Shown: one piece after another, positions 36,140-44,701 of the stretch | How positions within the stretch are numbered: position 1 is the first letter of the stretch | How the letters are laid out: every line of letters starts with the position of its first letter | Origin: an uncultured Prevotellaceae bacterium | GTDB taxonomy: Bacteria; Bacteroidota; Bacteroidia; Bacteroidales; Bacteroidaceae | Direction of reading: 5' to 3' | NCBI GenBank assembly: GCA_902786665.1 | Contig: CADADN010000035.1 | Span: 1 to 64,000 of the forward strand | Length of the DNA stretch: 64,000 nt | Notes under the pieces: generated by a model | The model's input: only the letters and a program-made list of their open reading frames with translations | Database searches by the model: none | Told to the model about the DNA's origin: nothing | Position numbers and translations under genes: made by a program

Positions 36140-37117
36140 TCAAATGCTCAATTCATCGAGCACTTTAATGAGTTTTTTGTCGAATGGTTTGTCGCTTCTG
36201 ATAGCCTCAACGAGAGGGACATACACGACTTCATTGTTTCTGACACCCACCATGATGTTCCTCTGTCCTTGCATAATGGCCTCGATGGCTCCCACTCCCG
36301 TGCGGCTTGCCAATATGCGGTCATGGGCGGTGGGCCTTCCTCCACGTTGGAGGTGTCCGAGGATGGTGACGCGGACGTCGAAGTTTGGGAACTCCTTCCT
36401 TACACGGTCGGCATAGTATAACGCACCACATTTGGGGCTTTCGGAAACGATGACGATGCAACTTTTCTTTGATTTCCTGATCCCCCTTTCCATGAACCTT
36501 GCCAATTGGTCCACTTCCGTTGACTCTTCGGGAATGATGGCAGCCTCTGCCCCAGAGGCGATGGCACTGTTCTGTGCAAGGAATCCGGCGTCACGTCCCA
36601 TCACCTCTACAAAGAATATCCGCTCATGACTTTGAGCCGTGTCCCTGATGCGGTCCACGCAATCCATGATGGTGTTCATCGTGGTGTCGTATCCTATGGT
36701 GGAGTCAGTGCCATAAAGGTCGTTGTCGATGGTGCCTGGCAGCCCGATGCAGCAGACGTCGAATTCCCTTGCGAAGTCCTTTGCTCCCGTTAGCGACCCG
36801 TTTCCCCCGATGACGATGAGCGCATCGATGCCGCGTTTCACCATGTTGTCGTATGCCTTCTGCCTTCCTTCAGGAGTGAGGAACTCCTTGCTTCTTGCAG
36901 TCTTGAGGATGGTGCCTCCCGACATGATGATACCACTTACATTCTCAGTGGTGAAAGGTTGGATCTCGTCATTGATGAGTCCGTCATACCCACGATATAT
37001 TCCCATGATTTTGAAACCGTTGCAGATGCCGGCCCTTGTGACGGCACGTATAGCGGCATTCATCCCCGGGGCATCTCCCCCCGAGGTAAGCACTCCAATT
37101 GTCTTGATTCTTGTCAT
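36140..37117 (-). CDS. pfkA: 6-phosphofructokinase
   Basis: A 325-residue enzyme phosphorylating fructose 6-phosphate. It shows [16 protein letters not shown] for nucleotide binding, the catalytic base Asp131 in [19 protein letters not shown] and [16 protein letters not shown]. The loop that normally reads GGDGS in ATP-using enzymes reads GGNGS (Asn106). The Gly after it still suggests ATP rather than pyrophosphate as donor. The gene has its own intergenic space on both sides. Confidence 0.93.
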   Translation of the reverse strand: MTRIKTIGVLTSGGDAPGMNAAIRAVTRAGICNGFKIMGIYRGYDGLINDEIQPFTTENVSGIIMSGGTILKTARSKEFLTPEGRQKAYDNMVKRGIDALIVIGGNGSLTGAKDFAREFDVCCIGLPGTIDNDLYGTDSTIGYDTTMNTIMDCVDRIRDTAQSHERIFFVEVMGRDAGFLAQNSAIASGAEAAIIPEESTEVDQLARFMERGIRKSKKSCIVIVSESPKCGALYYADRVRKEFPNFDVRVTILGHLQRGGRPTAHDRILASRTGVGAIEAIMQGQRNIMVGVRNNEVVYVPLVEAIRSDKPFDKKLIKVLDELSI

Positions 37118-37220
37118 AATGAGTGGTATTGCTATTGTAAGGTTACAATAAATTTGTTTTATTCAATTATGTCAAAGCAGTATAGGTGGCCCCCTTCCAA
37201 GTCATGAAAGCAGCCGTAAC

Positions 37221-38615
37221 TCAGGAAACGAGGTATGCGATAAGCCCCAGGGATGCCAGTCCGACAAGCCCCCCGGCAAGAGCTTTCAATCCTACGTTCT
37301 TGAAATACCACAGCACAGGTATCCTTTCCATCTTCAGCATGGCGATGCCGCTCATGGAGCCCACCGCGAGGATGTTCCCTCCTACGGCGGAGCAATATGC
37401 CATCACCTTCCAATAGCATCCGTTTGAAGCGAACGCATTGGCATATCCATCACCCAGGATGGCGTCTTCCACGGGATATAGCGAGCAGAAGCTCAATGCC
37501 GTGGCGAAGTTGTCGAGCACGCTGCTGACCAGTCCTGCCACGATGCCCATCAACCATATGTTATGCACGTATTCGTCGCACCTGTAGGCAAGCCATCTGA
37601 CGGCGCCGGTCTCCTCTACGACAGCCACGGCAAGCATCATTCCCATGACGAAAAGCATCATTTGCAGCACGCCGTATTGCAGCACCCGTGGCATCCTCCT
37701 TTCTATCATCTTGTCCACGTTCATCAGTTTGTGGTTGAAGATTTCATTGACAATCCATAGCACTGACAAGACGCAAAGCGCCCCGAGAAAAGGACTCAGT
37801 TTGGTGATGTTATGGAAAGTGGGTATGAACCACAATCCTCCGATGCCCACCAACAGCATCAGCATGCGTTGCCATACATTGAGATTGGTGTCATCACCTC
37901 TGTAAGGCAGCGGCTTCCAAGCGATGTCAACTCTTTCGGGCAGCATTCGCCCCAAGAGGTATGTGGGCACGACCCATGCAATGATGCATGGAAACAGCAG
38001 GTACATGGAAAAGTTGGTTGCCGTGACAGCACCGATGTTCCACAGAAAGACTCCCGTGGGTGCACCGATGACGGTTAACGCCCCTCCGATGTTGGCAGCA
38101 ATGACCACGGCACTGCCATAGATGATGCGAAGTCTCCTTCCCGATACGAGGTTGCGGACGACGACGAGCATGAGTGCGGTGGTGGTGAGGTTGTCGAGGT
38201 TGGCCGAGATGACAAAGGTAAGTGCCCCTACCGACCATAGCAGTTTCCTGCTTTTGCGCGTCCTCACCAATGGTGTAAGGAAATCGAAACAGCCGTTGTT
38301 GTTGAGAATCTCGACTATTGTCATTGTAGCGAGCAGGAAAAGTACAATTTCCGCCGCGCTACCCACATACTTGAGGAATATGTTTTGGGCGATGTATTGC
38401 TTTACAGCAGTGCTTGTAGCAATGGCACCGTTGAGGAAATCGACATAATCGCCTTGATGCTCTCTCATGACGAAATCGGTGCCATAACAAATATACAGAA
38501 CCCATCCTATCGTTCCTGCGAAAATGGCCACAGCAGCTTTGTTGATGTTGGTCAGCTGTTCGGTGGCGATCAACACCAGGCTCACGAGGAATATGGCTAC
38601 GATGATAAGAGTCAT
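37221..38615 (-). CDS. NhaD-type sodium:proton antiporter
   Basis: A 464-residue membrane protein of the NhaD/ArsB superfamily with about 12 helices. Family-like features include ATMTIVEILNNNGCFDFL, SANLDNLTTTALML (helix break with conserved Asn/Asp) and GSVLDNFATAL-type symmetry in SSVLDNFATALSFCSLYP. It probably exports Na+ in exchange for protons. The frame runs 24 bp further with a TTG start, but ATG 38615 is preferred. Promoter at 38654-38684. Confidence 0.88.
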   Translation of the reverse strand: MTLIIVAIFLVSLVLIATEQLTNINKAAVAIFAGTIGWVLYICYGTDFVMREHQGDYVDFLNGAIATSTAVKQYIAQNIFLKYVGSAAEIVLFLLATMTIVEILNNNGCFDFLTPLVRTRKSRKLLWSVGALTFVISANLDNLTTTALMLVVVRNLVSGRRLRIIYGSAVVIAANIGGALTVIGAPTGVFLWNIGAVTATNFSMYLLFPCIIAWVVPTYLLGRMLPERVDIAWKPLPYRGDDTNLNVWQRMLMLLVGIGGLWFIPTFHNITKLSPFLGALCVLSVLWIVNEIFNHKLMNVDKMIERRMPRVLQYGVLQMMLFVMGMMLAVAVVEETGAVRWLAYRCDEYVHNIWLMGIVAGLVSSVLDNFATALSFCSLYPVEDAILGDGYANAFASNGCYWKVMAYCSAVGGNILAVGSMSGIAMLKMERIPVLWYFKNVGLKALAGGLVGLASLGLIAYLVS

Positions 38616-38653
38616 ATAGGTTTGTTTTTCACTATTCAACTGCTACTAAGATG

Positions 38654-38684
38654 CAAAGTTAGGAAAAAACTTGCCAACAAACAA
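38654..38684 (-). promoter_or_regulatory. Promoter for NhaD-type antiporter
   Basis: On the minus strand TTG (complement of 38682-38684), a 20-bp spacer and TAACTTTG (complement of 38654-38661), about 39 bp before the start codon. Confidence 0.65.
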
Positions 38685-38712
38685 GTTTTTTTCACTTTTT
38701 CTATGAGGAGAC

Positions 38713-38782
38713 AGGAGAAAACAGGAAGTTGTAGGAGGAAATAGGAGTTGATAGGAAGTTGTAGGGGGTGAGAGGCGATGGG
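38713..38782. repeat. 10-bp tandem array after rluA-like stop
   Basis: Seven units in 10-bp register, each starting AGG (for example AGGAAGTTGT twice, AGGAGGAAAT and AGGAGTTGAT). The array lies 3 bp past the stop codon of the minus-strand pseudouridine synthase gene and ends shortly before the next promoter. Confidence 0.88.
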
Positions 38783-38785
38783 ATA

Positions 38786-39463
38786 CTAAGGAATGGCGGA
38801 AGTGAGGTCTCTCCACAGGTTGTCCTTGGGTACGGGCGCTTCGACGGAGATGAGTTGGTGTGATACAGGATGCTCAAACTCCACCTTTCGTGCCATGAGC
38901 GAGATGCTGCCATCGGGATTGGAACGCCTGGCTCCATATTTGAGGTCCCCCTTGATGGGGCACCCGATGGCGGCGAGCTGGCATCTGATTTGGTGATGTC
39001 GTCCGGTGAGCAGTTCCACTTCAAGGAGGACATACCTTTCTGAGGACGTAATGGTCTTATAATTGAGCACGGCCTTTTTCGCCCCGGGTTTCTCCTTGTC
39101 GTGCATGTAACTTTTGTTCTGCTTCTCATTGCGTGTCAGCCACCCTTCAATGGTGCCAACCTCCGGGTTTGGCCGTTGTTGGGTGATGGCCCAATAGGTC
39201 TTTCGCACCATCCCTTCCCTGAACATGTCATTAAGCCTGGTGAGTGCCTTGCTGGTTTTGGCAAAGACGACGACGCCGGAGACCGGCCTGTCGAGGCGGT
39301 GGACGACTCCGAGGAAGACATTGCCGGGCTTGGCATACCTCTCCTTGATGTCAGCCTTCACTGCCTCGGAAAGAGGGGTGTCACCCGTCTTGTCACCTTG
39401 CACGATTTCGCCGCTTTCCTTGTTGACGATGATGATGTGGTTGTCTTCGTATAGGATGGTCAT
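38786..39463 (-). CDS. RluA-family pseudouridine synthase
   Basis: A 225-residue RNA-modifying enzyme. The catalytic motif VVHRLDRPVSGVVVFAKT holds the essential Asp, and the RluA-family LLTGRHHQIRCQLAAIG segment is present. There is no S4 domain, so it belongs to the short RluA/TruC-like group; rRNA or tRNA specificity cannot be told. The frame extends upstream, but the Met at 39463 (MTILYEDNHIIIVNK) fits the family start. It lies 75 bp after fabG. Confidence 0.9.
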   Translation of the reverse strand: MTILYEDNHIIIVNKESGEIVQGDKTGDTPLSEAVKADIKERYAKPGNVFLGVVHRLDRPVSGVVVFAKTSKALTRLNDMFREGMVRKTYWAITQQRPNPEVGTIEGWLTRNEKQNKSYMHDKEKPGAKKAVLNYKTITSSERYVLLEVELLTGRHHQIRCQLAAIGCPIKGDLKYGARRSNPDGSISLMARKVEFEHPVSHQLISVEAPVPKDNLWRDLTSAIP

Positions 39464-39486
39464 ATGTGGAAGCTTGGATGATAATG

Positions 39487-39528
39487 TTCGAGGTTCGCCC
39501 CTGCCTTCCGGCAAAAGCGAACCTCGAA
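39487..39528. terminator. 12-bp hairpin between fabG and pseudouridine synthase
   Basis: Arms 39487-39498 and 39517-39528 (TTCGAGGTTCGC and its complement) around an 18-nt loop, without a T-run. It may mark the 3' end of fabG or an attenuator. Confidence 0.55.
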
Positions 39529-39537
39529 GGGTCGAAA

Positions 39538-40284
39538 TCACATGTTCATGCCGCCATCCACTTGGATGACCTGTCCTGTGACATATGAGGACAAGTCGCT
39601 GGCGAGGAAGGTGGCCACGTTGGCGATGTCATCCACGGTGCCTCCCCTTCTGAGGGGGATTTTTGCTATCCACTCCTTGCGGATGTCCTCGGAGAGTTGG
39701 GCCGTCATAGCCGTTTCGATGAATCCCGGAGCGATGGCGTTGGCCCTGACGCCCCTGCTGCCCATCTCCTGTCCGATGCTCTTGGCGAGAGCGATGAGCC
39801 CGGCTTTTGATGCAGCATAATTGCATTGTCCAGCATTGCCATGAACCCCCACGACTGACGACATGTTGATGATGGAGCCACCACGCTGCCTCATCATGAT
39901 GGGCGTGCAGGCATGTATGAAATTGAATGCCGACTTGAGGTTGACGTTGATTACAGCATCCCATTGCTGCTCCGTCATCCTCAGCATCAGTCCGTCCTTG
40001 GTGATGCCAGCGTTGTTGACAAGGATGTCTATTCTCCCGAAATCGGCGTGGATCTGCTTCACCACTTCCTCTGTCTGGGCATAGTCGGCAGCATTGCTGG
40101 CATATCCCTTTGCCTTGACACCCTTGGCAGCGATTTCCGCCTCGGTAGCCTTTCCGTTTTCATCGATGACGAGGTCGGTGAAGGCGATGTCGGCGCCCTC
40201 TTCCGCGAACTTCAACGCGATAGCCTTTCCGATACCGCGTGCCGCACCCGTGATGAGCGCGGTCTTTCCTTTCAATAAATCCAT
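39538..40284 (-). CDS. fabG: 3-oxoacyl-ACP reductase
   Basis: A 248-residue short-chain dehydrogenase of fatty-acid elongation, reducing 3-oxoacyl-ACP with NADPH. The nucleotide motif GAARGIGK is near 13-20, NNAG at 90-93, and the catalytic Ser142/143, Tyr156 and Lys160 lie in NMSSVVG and NYAASK. The C-terminal YVTGQVIQVDGGMNM is typical of FabG. It lies 21 bp after the TetR gene, so the two are probably one transcript. Confidence 0.95.
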   Translation of the reverse strand: MDLLKGKTALITGAARGIGKAIALKFAEEGADIAFTDLVIDENGKATEAEIAAKGVKAKGYASNAADYAQTEEVVKQIHADFGRIDILVNNAGITKDGLMLRMTEQQWDAVINVNLKSAFNFIHACTPIMMRQRGGSIINMSSVVGVHGNAGQCNYAASKAGLIALAKSIGQEMGSRGVRANAIAPGFIETAMTAQLSEDIRKEWIAKIPLRRGGTVDDIANVATFLASDLSSYVTGQVIQVDGGMNM

Positions 40285-40305
40285 AGAATAAAATAGTTAA
40301 AAACG

Positions 40306-40902
40306 TTATTTTCCGGTACTTTTCCCCAAGGCTCCATACACCACCTTGGCGACAAGGGGCTTGCTTGTCTCCTCTGTCAGTCCATGCCCGAGCCGCCCAT
40401 AGATGTAGGGCACCTCAAGTCCCTTGATGCAATAATGGGTGATGTCGGCGACGAGTTCCACATTCTCGATGTCAAACTCCCCGTCGGCCTTCCCGTCTGC
40501 ATACACCTTTCTGAACAACTCTATTTCGTCCTCATCAAAATTCTTCCTGATTTTCTCCACCATCCAGATGTTTCTGAAGAATTCCGCCCTGAGGTTACCG
40601 TTTCTGACGACGGTTTCCTTGATCATGTTGAGGTGGGTGTAGATGAGTTCGATAATCTTGTCCTGCGGTTTGATCTTCTTTGCCGCCACTTCGTCGAGTT
40701 TGTCAGAAAGCCTCTCCAATTCGGATGCAATGACAGCGGAATAGATGTCCTCTTTTGTTTTAAAATAGGTGTAAATGGTCCTCCTGCCTTTACCTGAAGC
40801 CACGGCGATATCGTTCATCGTCGTATTCTCCAGTCCCTGCTTGGCAAAGAGTTTCCTTGCCACATCGACAAGCGTCTGCCTTGTTTTGCAAAAATAATGC
40901 AT
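40306..40902 (-). CDS. TetR/AcrR-family regulator
   Basis: A 198-residue regulator. The N-terminal helix-turn-helix (about 10-55) has the typical LVDVARKLFAKQGLENTTMNDIAVASGKGRRTIYTYFKTKEDIY pattern. The C-terminal ligand domain (about 70-198) is helical and does not reveal an effector. It is immediately upstream of fabG, so control of fatty-acid synthesis is a reasonable guess. Confidence 0.9.
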   Translation of the reverse strand: MHYFCKTRQTLVDVARKLFAKQGLENTTMNDIAVASGKGRRTIYTYFKTKEDIYSAVIASELERLSDKLDEVAAKKIKPQDKIIELIYTHLNMIKETVVRNGNLRAEFFRNIWMVEKIRKNFDEDEIELFRKVYADGKADGEFDIENVELVADITHYCIKGLEVPYIYGRLGHGLTEETSKPLVAKVVYGALGKSTGK

Positions 40903-40935
40903 TTATTTGAATCCGACAAATTTTTTTCTCAAAAA

Positions 40936-40966
40936 AAAAAGCTGCACCTTGAAGATGCAGCTTTTT
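40936..40966 (-). terminator. Terminator of SRP RNA/tRNA-Thr unit
   Basis: AAAAAGCTGCA (40936-40946) pairs with TGCAGCTTTTT (40956-40966); on the minus strand the stem is followed by a run of more than ten T (complement of 40931-40940). It starts one base past the tRNA discriminator. Confidence 0.9.
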
Positions 40967-40967
40967 G

Positions 40968-41041
40968 AGCCTCTTGTCGGATTCGAACCAACGACCCCGA
41001 GATTACAAATCACGTGCTCTGGCCAACTGAGCTAAAGAGGC
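40968..41041 (-). tRNA. tRNA-Thr (anticodon TGT)
   Basis: A complete cloverleaf on the minus strand. Acceptor GCCTCTT pairs with AAGAGGC. The D arm has AGCTCAGTTGG, the anticodon loop is TTTGTAA (anticodon TGT, reading ACA) and the T arm is GTTGGTTCGAATCC. The discriminator is T and CCA is not encoded. It begins four bases after the SRP RNA and seems to share its promoter and terminator. Confidence 0.96.
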
Positions 41042-41045
41042 GGGT

Positions 41046-41145
41046 GGGCAAGCTACTTGCATCGCGCCGCTCAACCTACTGCCTTTGCTACATTCCTGTC
41101 CTGGAGGATTCGCAGGGAGCTGGCCGTGCAAGACTTGCCCGTTTT
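41046..41145 (-). ncRNA. ffs: Small (4.5S-type) signal recognition particle RNA
   Basis: The minus strand holds a roughly 95-nt hairpin RNA. The ends GGGCAAG (complement of 41134-41140) and CTTGCCC (complement of 41046-41052) pair, with a second block CTTGC/GCAAG next to them. The apical part reads CAGG-ACA-GGAA-TGT-AGCA (around 41078-41094), the conserved domain IV: a GGAA tetraloop on a short stem, flanked by the CAGG/AGCA internal loop that binds Ffh. A promoter at 41153-41184 sets the 5' end at about 41145. SRP RNA targets nascent membrane and exported proteins. The exact ends are estimates. Confidence 0.88.
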
Positions 41146-41152
41146 GCGGCTG

Positions 41153-41184
41153 CAAAGGTAGCAACATTTCCCGTCACAACCAAA
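41153..41184 (-). promoter_or_regulatory. Promoter for SRP RNA and tRNA-Thr
   Basis: On the minus strand TTTG (complement of 41181-41184), a 20-bp spacer and TACCTTTG (complement of 41153-41160). Transcription should start about 7 bp on, at the 5' end of the SRP RNA. Confidence 0.8.
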
Positions 41185-41231
41185 GCAGCCAAACGGTTTT
41201 AAGGATTTTTAACAACAAGGATTGTTGCTAC

Positions 41232-44200
41232 TCACCTCACCACTTTTCTACCTTTTACAATATATATGCCCTTGGGAAGTTTGTCAATGTCAGCTGTTCT
41301 GCCGACACAAACACCCTTGAGGTCGTATACTTTGTCGGAAGAAGGCGTCGCTGTCGCCATCACCACCTCGATGCCGTCTGGGGATGCCGGTGCAGCAATG
41401 CGAATGGTGCCTCCATCCACCCTCGCTCCTTCGAGACAGGCCCTGAAAGCAGGCAATGACGTATCTGCATCGACATAGACGAAGCGGTCGCCCTCCAACA
41501 CATAAACATCCTTGACGATGGTTTTCACGGAATTGGTGATGATGTCGAAGCCATCCACCTTGCCCACCATGTCCTTGGCGAAGCCTGCCTTCAGCGTGGT
41601 GTTCTTCTTGCCTTCGAAAAGCAATTCCTTGCCAGCCAATCGGGCATCAGGTGCAATGAGATAAGTGATGTTTTCCTTGATTTCGCTGGCATAGGCCAGG
41701 GTCATCTGGTCGCCCTCCACCGCCACGATTTCCATCAGCCAGAACATGGTATTGCCGTTGGCCTCTCCATCCTCGCCTGCCTTGTGCCAGGTCGCCTGCT
41801 GCCCGTCCACAGAGATGGCTATAGGTGCGAAAGGCAAGGTCAGCGTGCTCCATCTGCCCAAATCCTCTGTAGCAAACGCCCTGATGTATTTAGGCACCAT
41901 GGTGGCTGTCAAGTCTTCAGGTGTGTAGAAATCATATCGGTCGTCCATGGTGATGGTGCCGCCGCGATTCTCGTAGTTTACCACATTCTTGCCCATGAGC
42001 CCTTTCGGCACGCTCTTGTCGAGCAAATATACCGTATTGGGATTCTCATTAGGTTGGGCATTGCTGGTGTATGCCACTTTCATATTGATGGCAAGGGCGT
42101 CATCGGGCACCACAAAGTTGGGTTCAGCCTTCTTCGTCCTCACCGACCCGTCGGCCACCCAGTAAATGGCGCCTTTCTGCAACGTCAGCGCCGGGGTCTC
42201 TTCGATGGTCTTCAATTCACTGCCCTCATAGGCTTTGACTATCACCTTGTAAGACTGGTCGAAAACACCGGGCTTGAATTCCATACCCAATGTGACGGAG
42301 TCGCCCGGGGCGATGCTGACGATTTGGTTTCCTGCCATCTCCTCCCCTTGTTCGTTGACGAGAGTAGCACTGACGAAATGGTGGTATTCCCCCACCCCAT
42401 TGTTTTCCAAAACGACGTTGCACATCACCTTGTCGCCCACGATGGCGGTGGCATCGTCATCAAGATTGAGGATGTCCACCCTGCTTTGCAATTGTGCACC
42501 ATCGTTGTAGGCGTTGGTGTAGAAGAACTGGTCTTCGTAGCTGTCGACGGAGAGGAAATATACCTCGTTGGCAAGGTCGATGCTGTGGTCATCGTCCACG
42601 TATATGGAGATGTCGCGTGTGGAATTCTCCTCGATGATGACAGGCTCCATCGCCACCTCTTCCACTTTTCCACTGTTGTTGTATTTCCGCAAAACGATGA
42701 AGCCGTCAAACGTCTCTTGGTCATTGGTGAGCCTGACGACGACGTCCCGGCCCTTCCTTCTCACGTTTTGCACCTTGAAGTTTGCCCTTGGCACGGGGGT
42801 GAGCGTGAGGGTGTCGCCCTGGATTTGCGCGTCGATGTAGCTGGCGTCGGAATTCCTTGCCAACTTGGGCAGTCCTCCTCCATTCTCCCAATAGACGGTC
42901 TTGAGGGTATAATGCCCTTGTTCGATGCCCTTGCCCAACTTGATGTTCACCTCGGCGCCGTCAGGATAGTCCCTCCACATACCGATGTTGGTGCTGCCTA
43001 CAGTCCTCACCATCTTCCCTTCATCATCATAGAGCGCCAGGCCTATCCTGCCGTTGAAGCTCCAGTCTTTACCGTCATAGATGACCGACAAGTCGACAAC
43101 GATTTTGGAGAAGTCCATTCCCACGCTGTCCCTGACATATTCATTGCCATACTTCAAACTGGAGCGTGATATTGCTGCGATGGGAACTTCTGGTGCCACG
43201 AACTCATCCTCGCCCTCTCGGGTGATGCCGACGACGGCCGACTGCATGAGCGAGAACCTCAAGGAAGTGGAGCTTCCTCCCGTTCCGTTGGCACTGGCAT
43301 CGAGCACTGAGATGCGGAAATAGTCGTCGCCATTGCCTCCCCATCCCCAGTTGATATGGTAGAATCCTTTGCCGTCATACCCGTCGCAGACGAATGCATG
43401 GCCTTCCATAGCCATGGTGAAACCGGTATAGAGCACCGGGCGGTTGTGTTTCAGTTCGTTGATCAGTATGCTGTCCCATTGCTCTATGGTGTATCCATAC
43501 CTCGAGATGCTGTGAGCGGTATTGGGGATGTTGAAGTAATGAGGAAGCAAATATCCGAGATAGTCGGTGTTGGCTCCCGAACTTGCCGGTGTGTAGTCCA
43601 TCTGCACCACCTGTCCGCAATAGAGCATGAGTTTTGCCACGGCATCCCTCTGCTCCTTCGTCGCGTTGCGTCCATAGACGTTGAGCATGTTGTCCCAGTC
43701 GAAGGTCGTAGGTTCAAGTCGCGGCATTTGCACCTTGTATGAATTGGTCGTATAGGCATCGATGGCATTGGTGGAGTCCACAGGGCAGCGGTGGTAGTTG
43801 AGCACCTGCGCCATGGCAGTGGCCACGCACCCCGTAGGGCATTTGACATTGCCTATGGAAGGACACATCTCGTTGAAAGGCCACGTCTGGTCCCACCTGG
43901 TCTTGATGAGAGGCTTGATGACGTCGGTGGGCCTGCCGGCAGGCATCTTGTTGGTGAGCTGGTATTCCACCACCTGCTCAATGGCTTCCTCGTAATACTG
44001 CAACCACCATTTCATGTTTTCGGGCATGTGGTCTACATCCAACGACCCTTTGTCGGAATAGGCAAGCACCGGCACGGTACGGTCGTCGCCGGAAAGGATG
44101 ACATATCCTTTGTCATTGTCAAAATTGCAGACATACAGCGCAGGATGGCCGGCTTTTCCTTTCAATTCACTTTGATAAGATACCTTCACGTTCTCGTTGC

Positions 44201-44324
44201 GCCTTCCAAAATGCTCTTTGGCAAAGACTTTTGCCTTTTGCAGAGCTGCGGTTTTCGTCACGGGGTTGGCCATGGCGATGCAAGCGATGGCAAGCAATGC
44301 CATCAAGGCTTGTAATCTTTTCAT
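41232..44324 (-). CDS. C10-family cysteine protease with type IX sorting tail
   Basis: A 1030-residue secreted protease of the streptopain/interpain family. A signal peptide precedes an inhibitory propeptide (about 20-130) and the papain-like domain with catalytic Cys166 in CPTGCVATAMAQ and His309 in EGHAFVCDGY, followed by GFYHINWGWGGNGDDYF. Long beta-sandwich domains come next (about 370-940). The C-terminus, VYDLKGVCVGR to LPKGIYIVKGRKVVR, is a type A T9SS sorting signal, so it should be exported across the outer membrane and attached or released. The in-frame Met 21 bp upstream is an alternative start. Promoter at 44370-44402. Confidence 0.93.
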   Translation of the reverse strand: MKRLQALMALLAIACIAMANPVTKTAALQKAKVFAKEHFGRRNENVKVSYQSELKGKAGHPALYVCNFDNDKGYVILSGDDRTVPVLAYSDKGSLDVDHMPENMKWWLQYYEEAIEQVVEYQLTNKMPAGRPTDVIKPLIKTRWDQTWPFNEMCPSIGNVKCPTGCVATAMAQVLNYHRCPVDSTNAIDAYTTNSYKVQMPRLEPTTFDWDNMLNVYGRNATKEQRDAVAKLMLYCGQVVQMDYTPASSGANTDYLGYLLPHYFNIPNTAHSISRYGYTIEQWDSILINELKHNRPVLYTGFTMAMEGHAFVCDGYDGKGFYHINWGWGGNGDDYFRISVLDASANGTGGSSTSLRFSLMQSAVVGITREGEDEFVAPEVPIAAISRSSLKYGNEYVRDSVGMDFSKIVVDLSVIYDGKDWSFNGRIGLALYDDEGKMVRTVGSTNIGMWRDYPDGAEVNIKLGKGIEQGHYTLKTVYWENGGGLPKLARNSDASYIDAQIQGDTLTLTPVPRANFKVQNVRRKGRDVVVRLTNDQETFDGFIVLRKYNNSGKVEEVAMEPVIIEENSTRDISIYVDDDHSIDLANEVYFLSVDSYEDQFFYTNAYNDGAQLQSRVDILNLDDDATAIVGDKVMCNVVLENNGVGEYHHFVSATLVNEQGEEMAGNQIVSIAPGDSVTLGMEFKPGVFDQSYKVIVKAYEGSELKTIEETPALTLQKGAIYWVADGSVRTKKAEPNFVVPDDALAINMKVAYTSNAQPNENPNTVYLLDKSVPKGLMGKNVVNYENRGGTITMDDRYDFYTPEDLTATMVPKYIRAFATEDLGRWSTLTLPFAPIAISVDGQQATWHKAGEDGEANGNTMFWLMEIVAVEGDQMTLAYASEIKENITYLIAPDARLAGKELLFEGKKNTTLKAGFAKDMVGKVDGFDIITNSVKTIVKDVYVLEGDRFVYVDADTSLPAFRACLEGARVDGGTIRIAAPASPDGIEVVMATATPSSDKVYDLKGVCVGRTADIDKLPKGIYIVKGRKVVR

Positions 44325-44369
44325 ATCGGTATAACTTTTGTTCATTCAAATGTTTTCAAAACCAAGTTG

Positions 44370-44402
44370 CAAAAGTACGAAAAAAAAGGAGGAATAAGCA
44401 AA
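44370..44402 (-). promoter_or_regulatory. Promoter for C10 protease
   Basis: On the minus strand TTTG (complement of 44399-44402), a 21-bp spacer and TACTTTTG (complement of 44370-44377), about 45 bp before the start codon. Confidence 0.75.
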
Positions 44403-44701
44403 AATCCATACAAAAAAGCAGAAAAGTGGTTGAAAAAAGCATAGACGCATTAGGGGTCGACGCCTCCGAGCGTCGCACACAGTGAGCAAAGATGATTGGT
44501 ACCTTCTAAGACTTCTGGTGGTTGCGACGCTCGGAGGACGTCGACCCCTAGGTGCGCTCACGGAGATTGCACACAGGACTTCTGGTGTGGGTAGTGAATC
44601 AAGGAGACGGAGTTCTTGAATCAAGAGGACATTTCTCCATCATTGATCTTGAACGTGATAAAACGAATCAAAATCTCCGTCCCCTCTATACATTTGAGGT
44701 T
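44403..44701. repeat. Intergenic inverted-repeat element
   Basis: A GC-rich inverted repeat lies between the C10 protease and Ca2+-ATPase genes. Arm 44451-44476 pairs with 44524-44550 over 26 bp with one bulged base, around a 47-nt loop. Beside it ACTTCTGGTG occurs twice (44511-44520 and 44578-44587), and CACAC/GTGTG form a smaller hairpin around 44570-44589. No gene is supported. It resembles a MITE or REP-type element. Confidence 0.7.

Noticed and set aside
36140-37117. Pyrophosphate-dependent phosphofructokinase
   Set aside because: The residue after the altered Asn is Gly, as in ATP-using enzymes, rather than the Asp typical of pyrophosphate users.
41784-43169. 461-codon plus-strand frame
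   Set aside because: It lies wholly antisense to the C10 protease gene and shows no domain.
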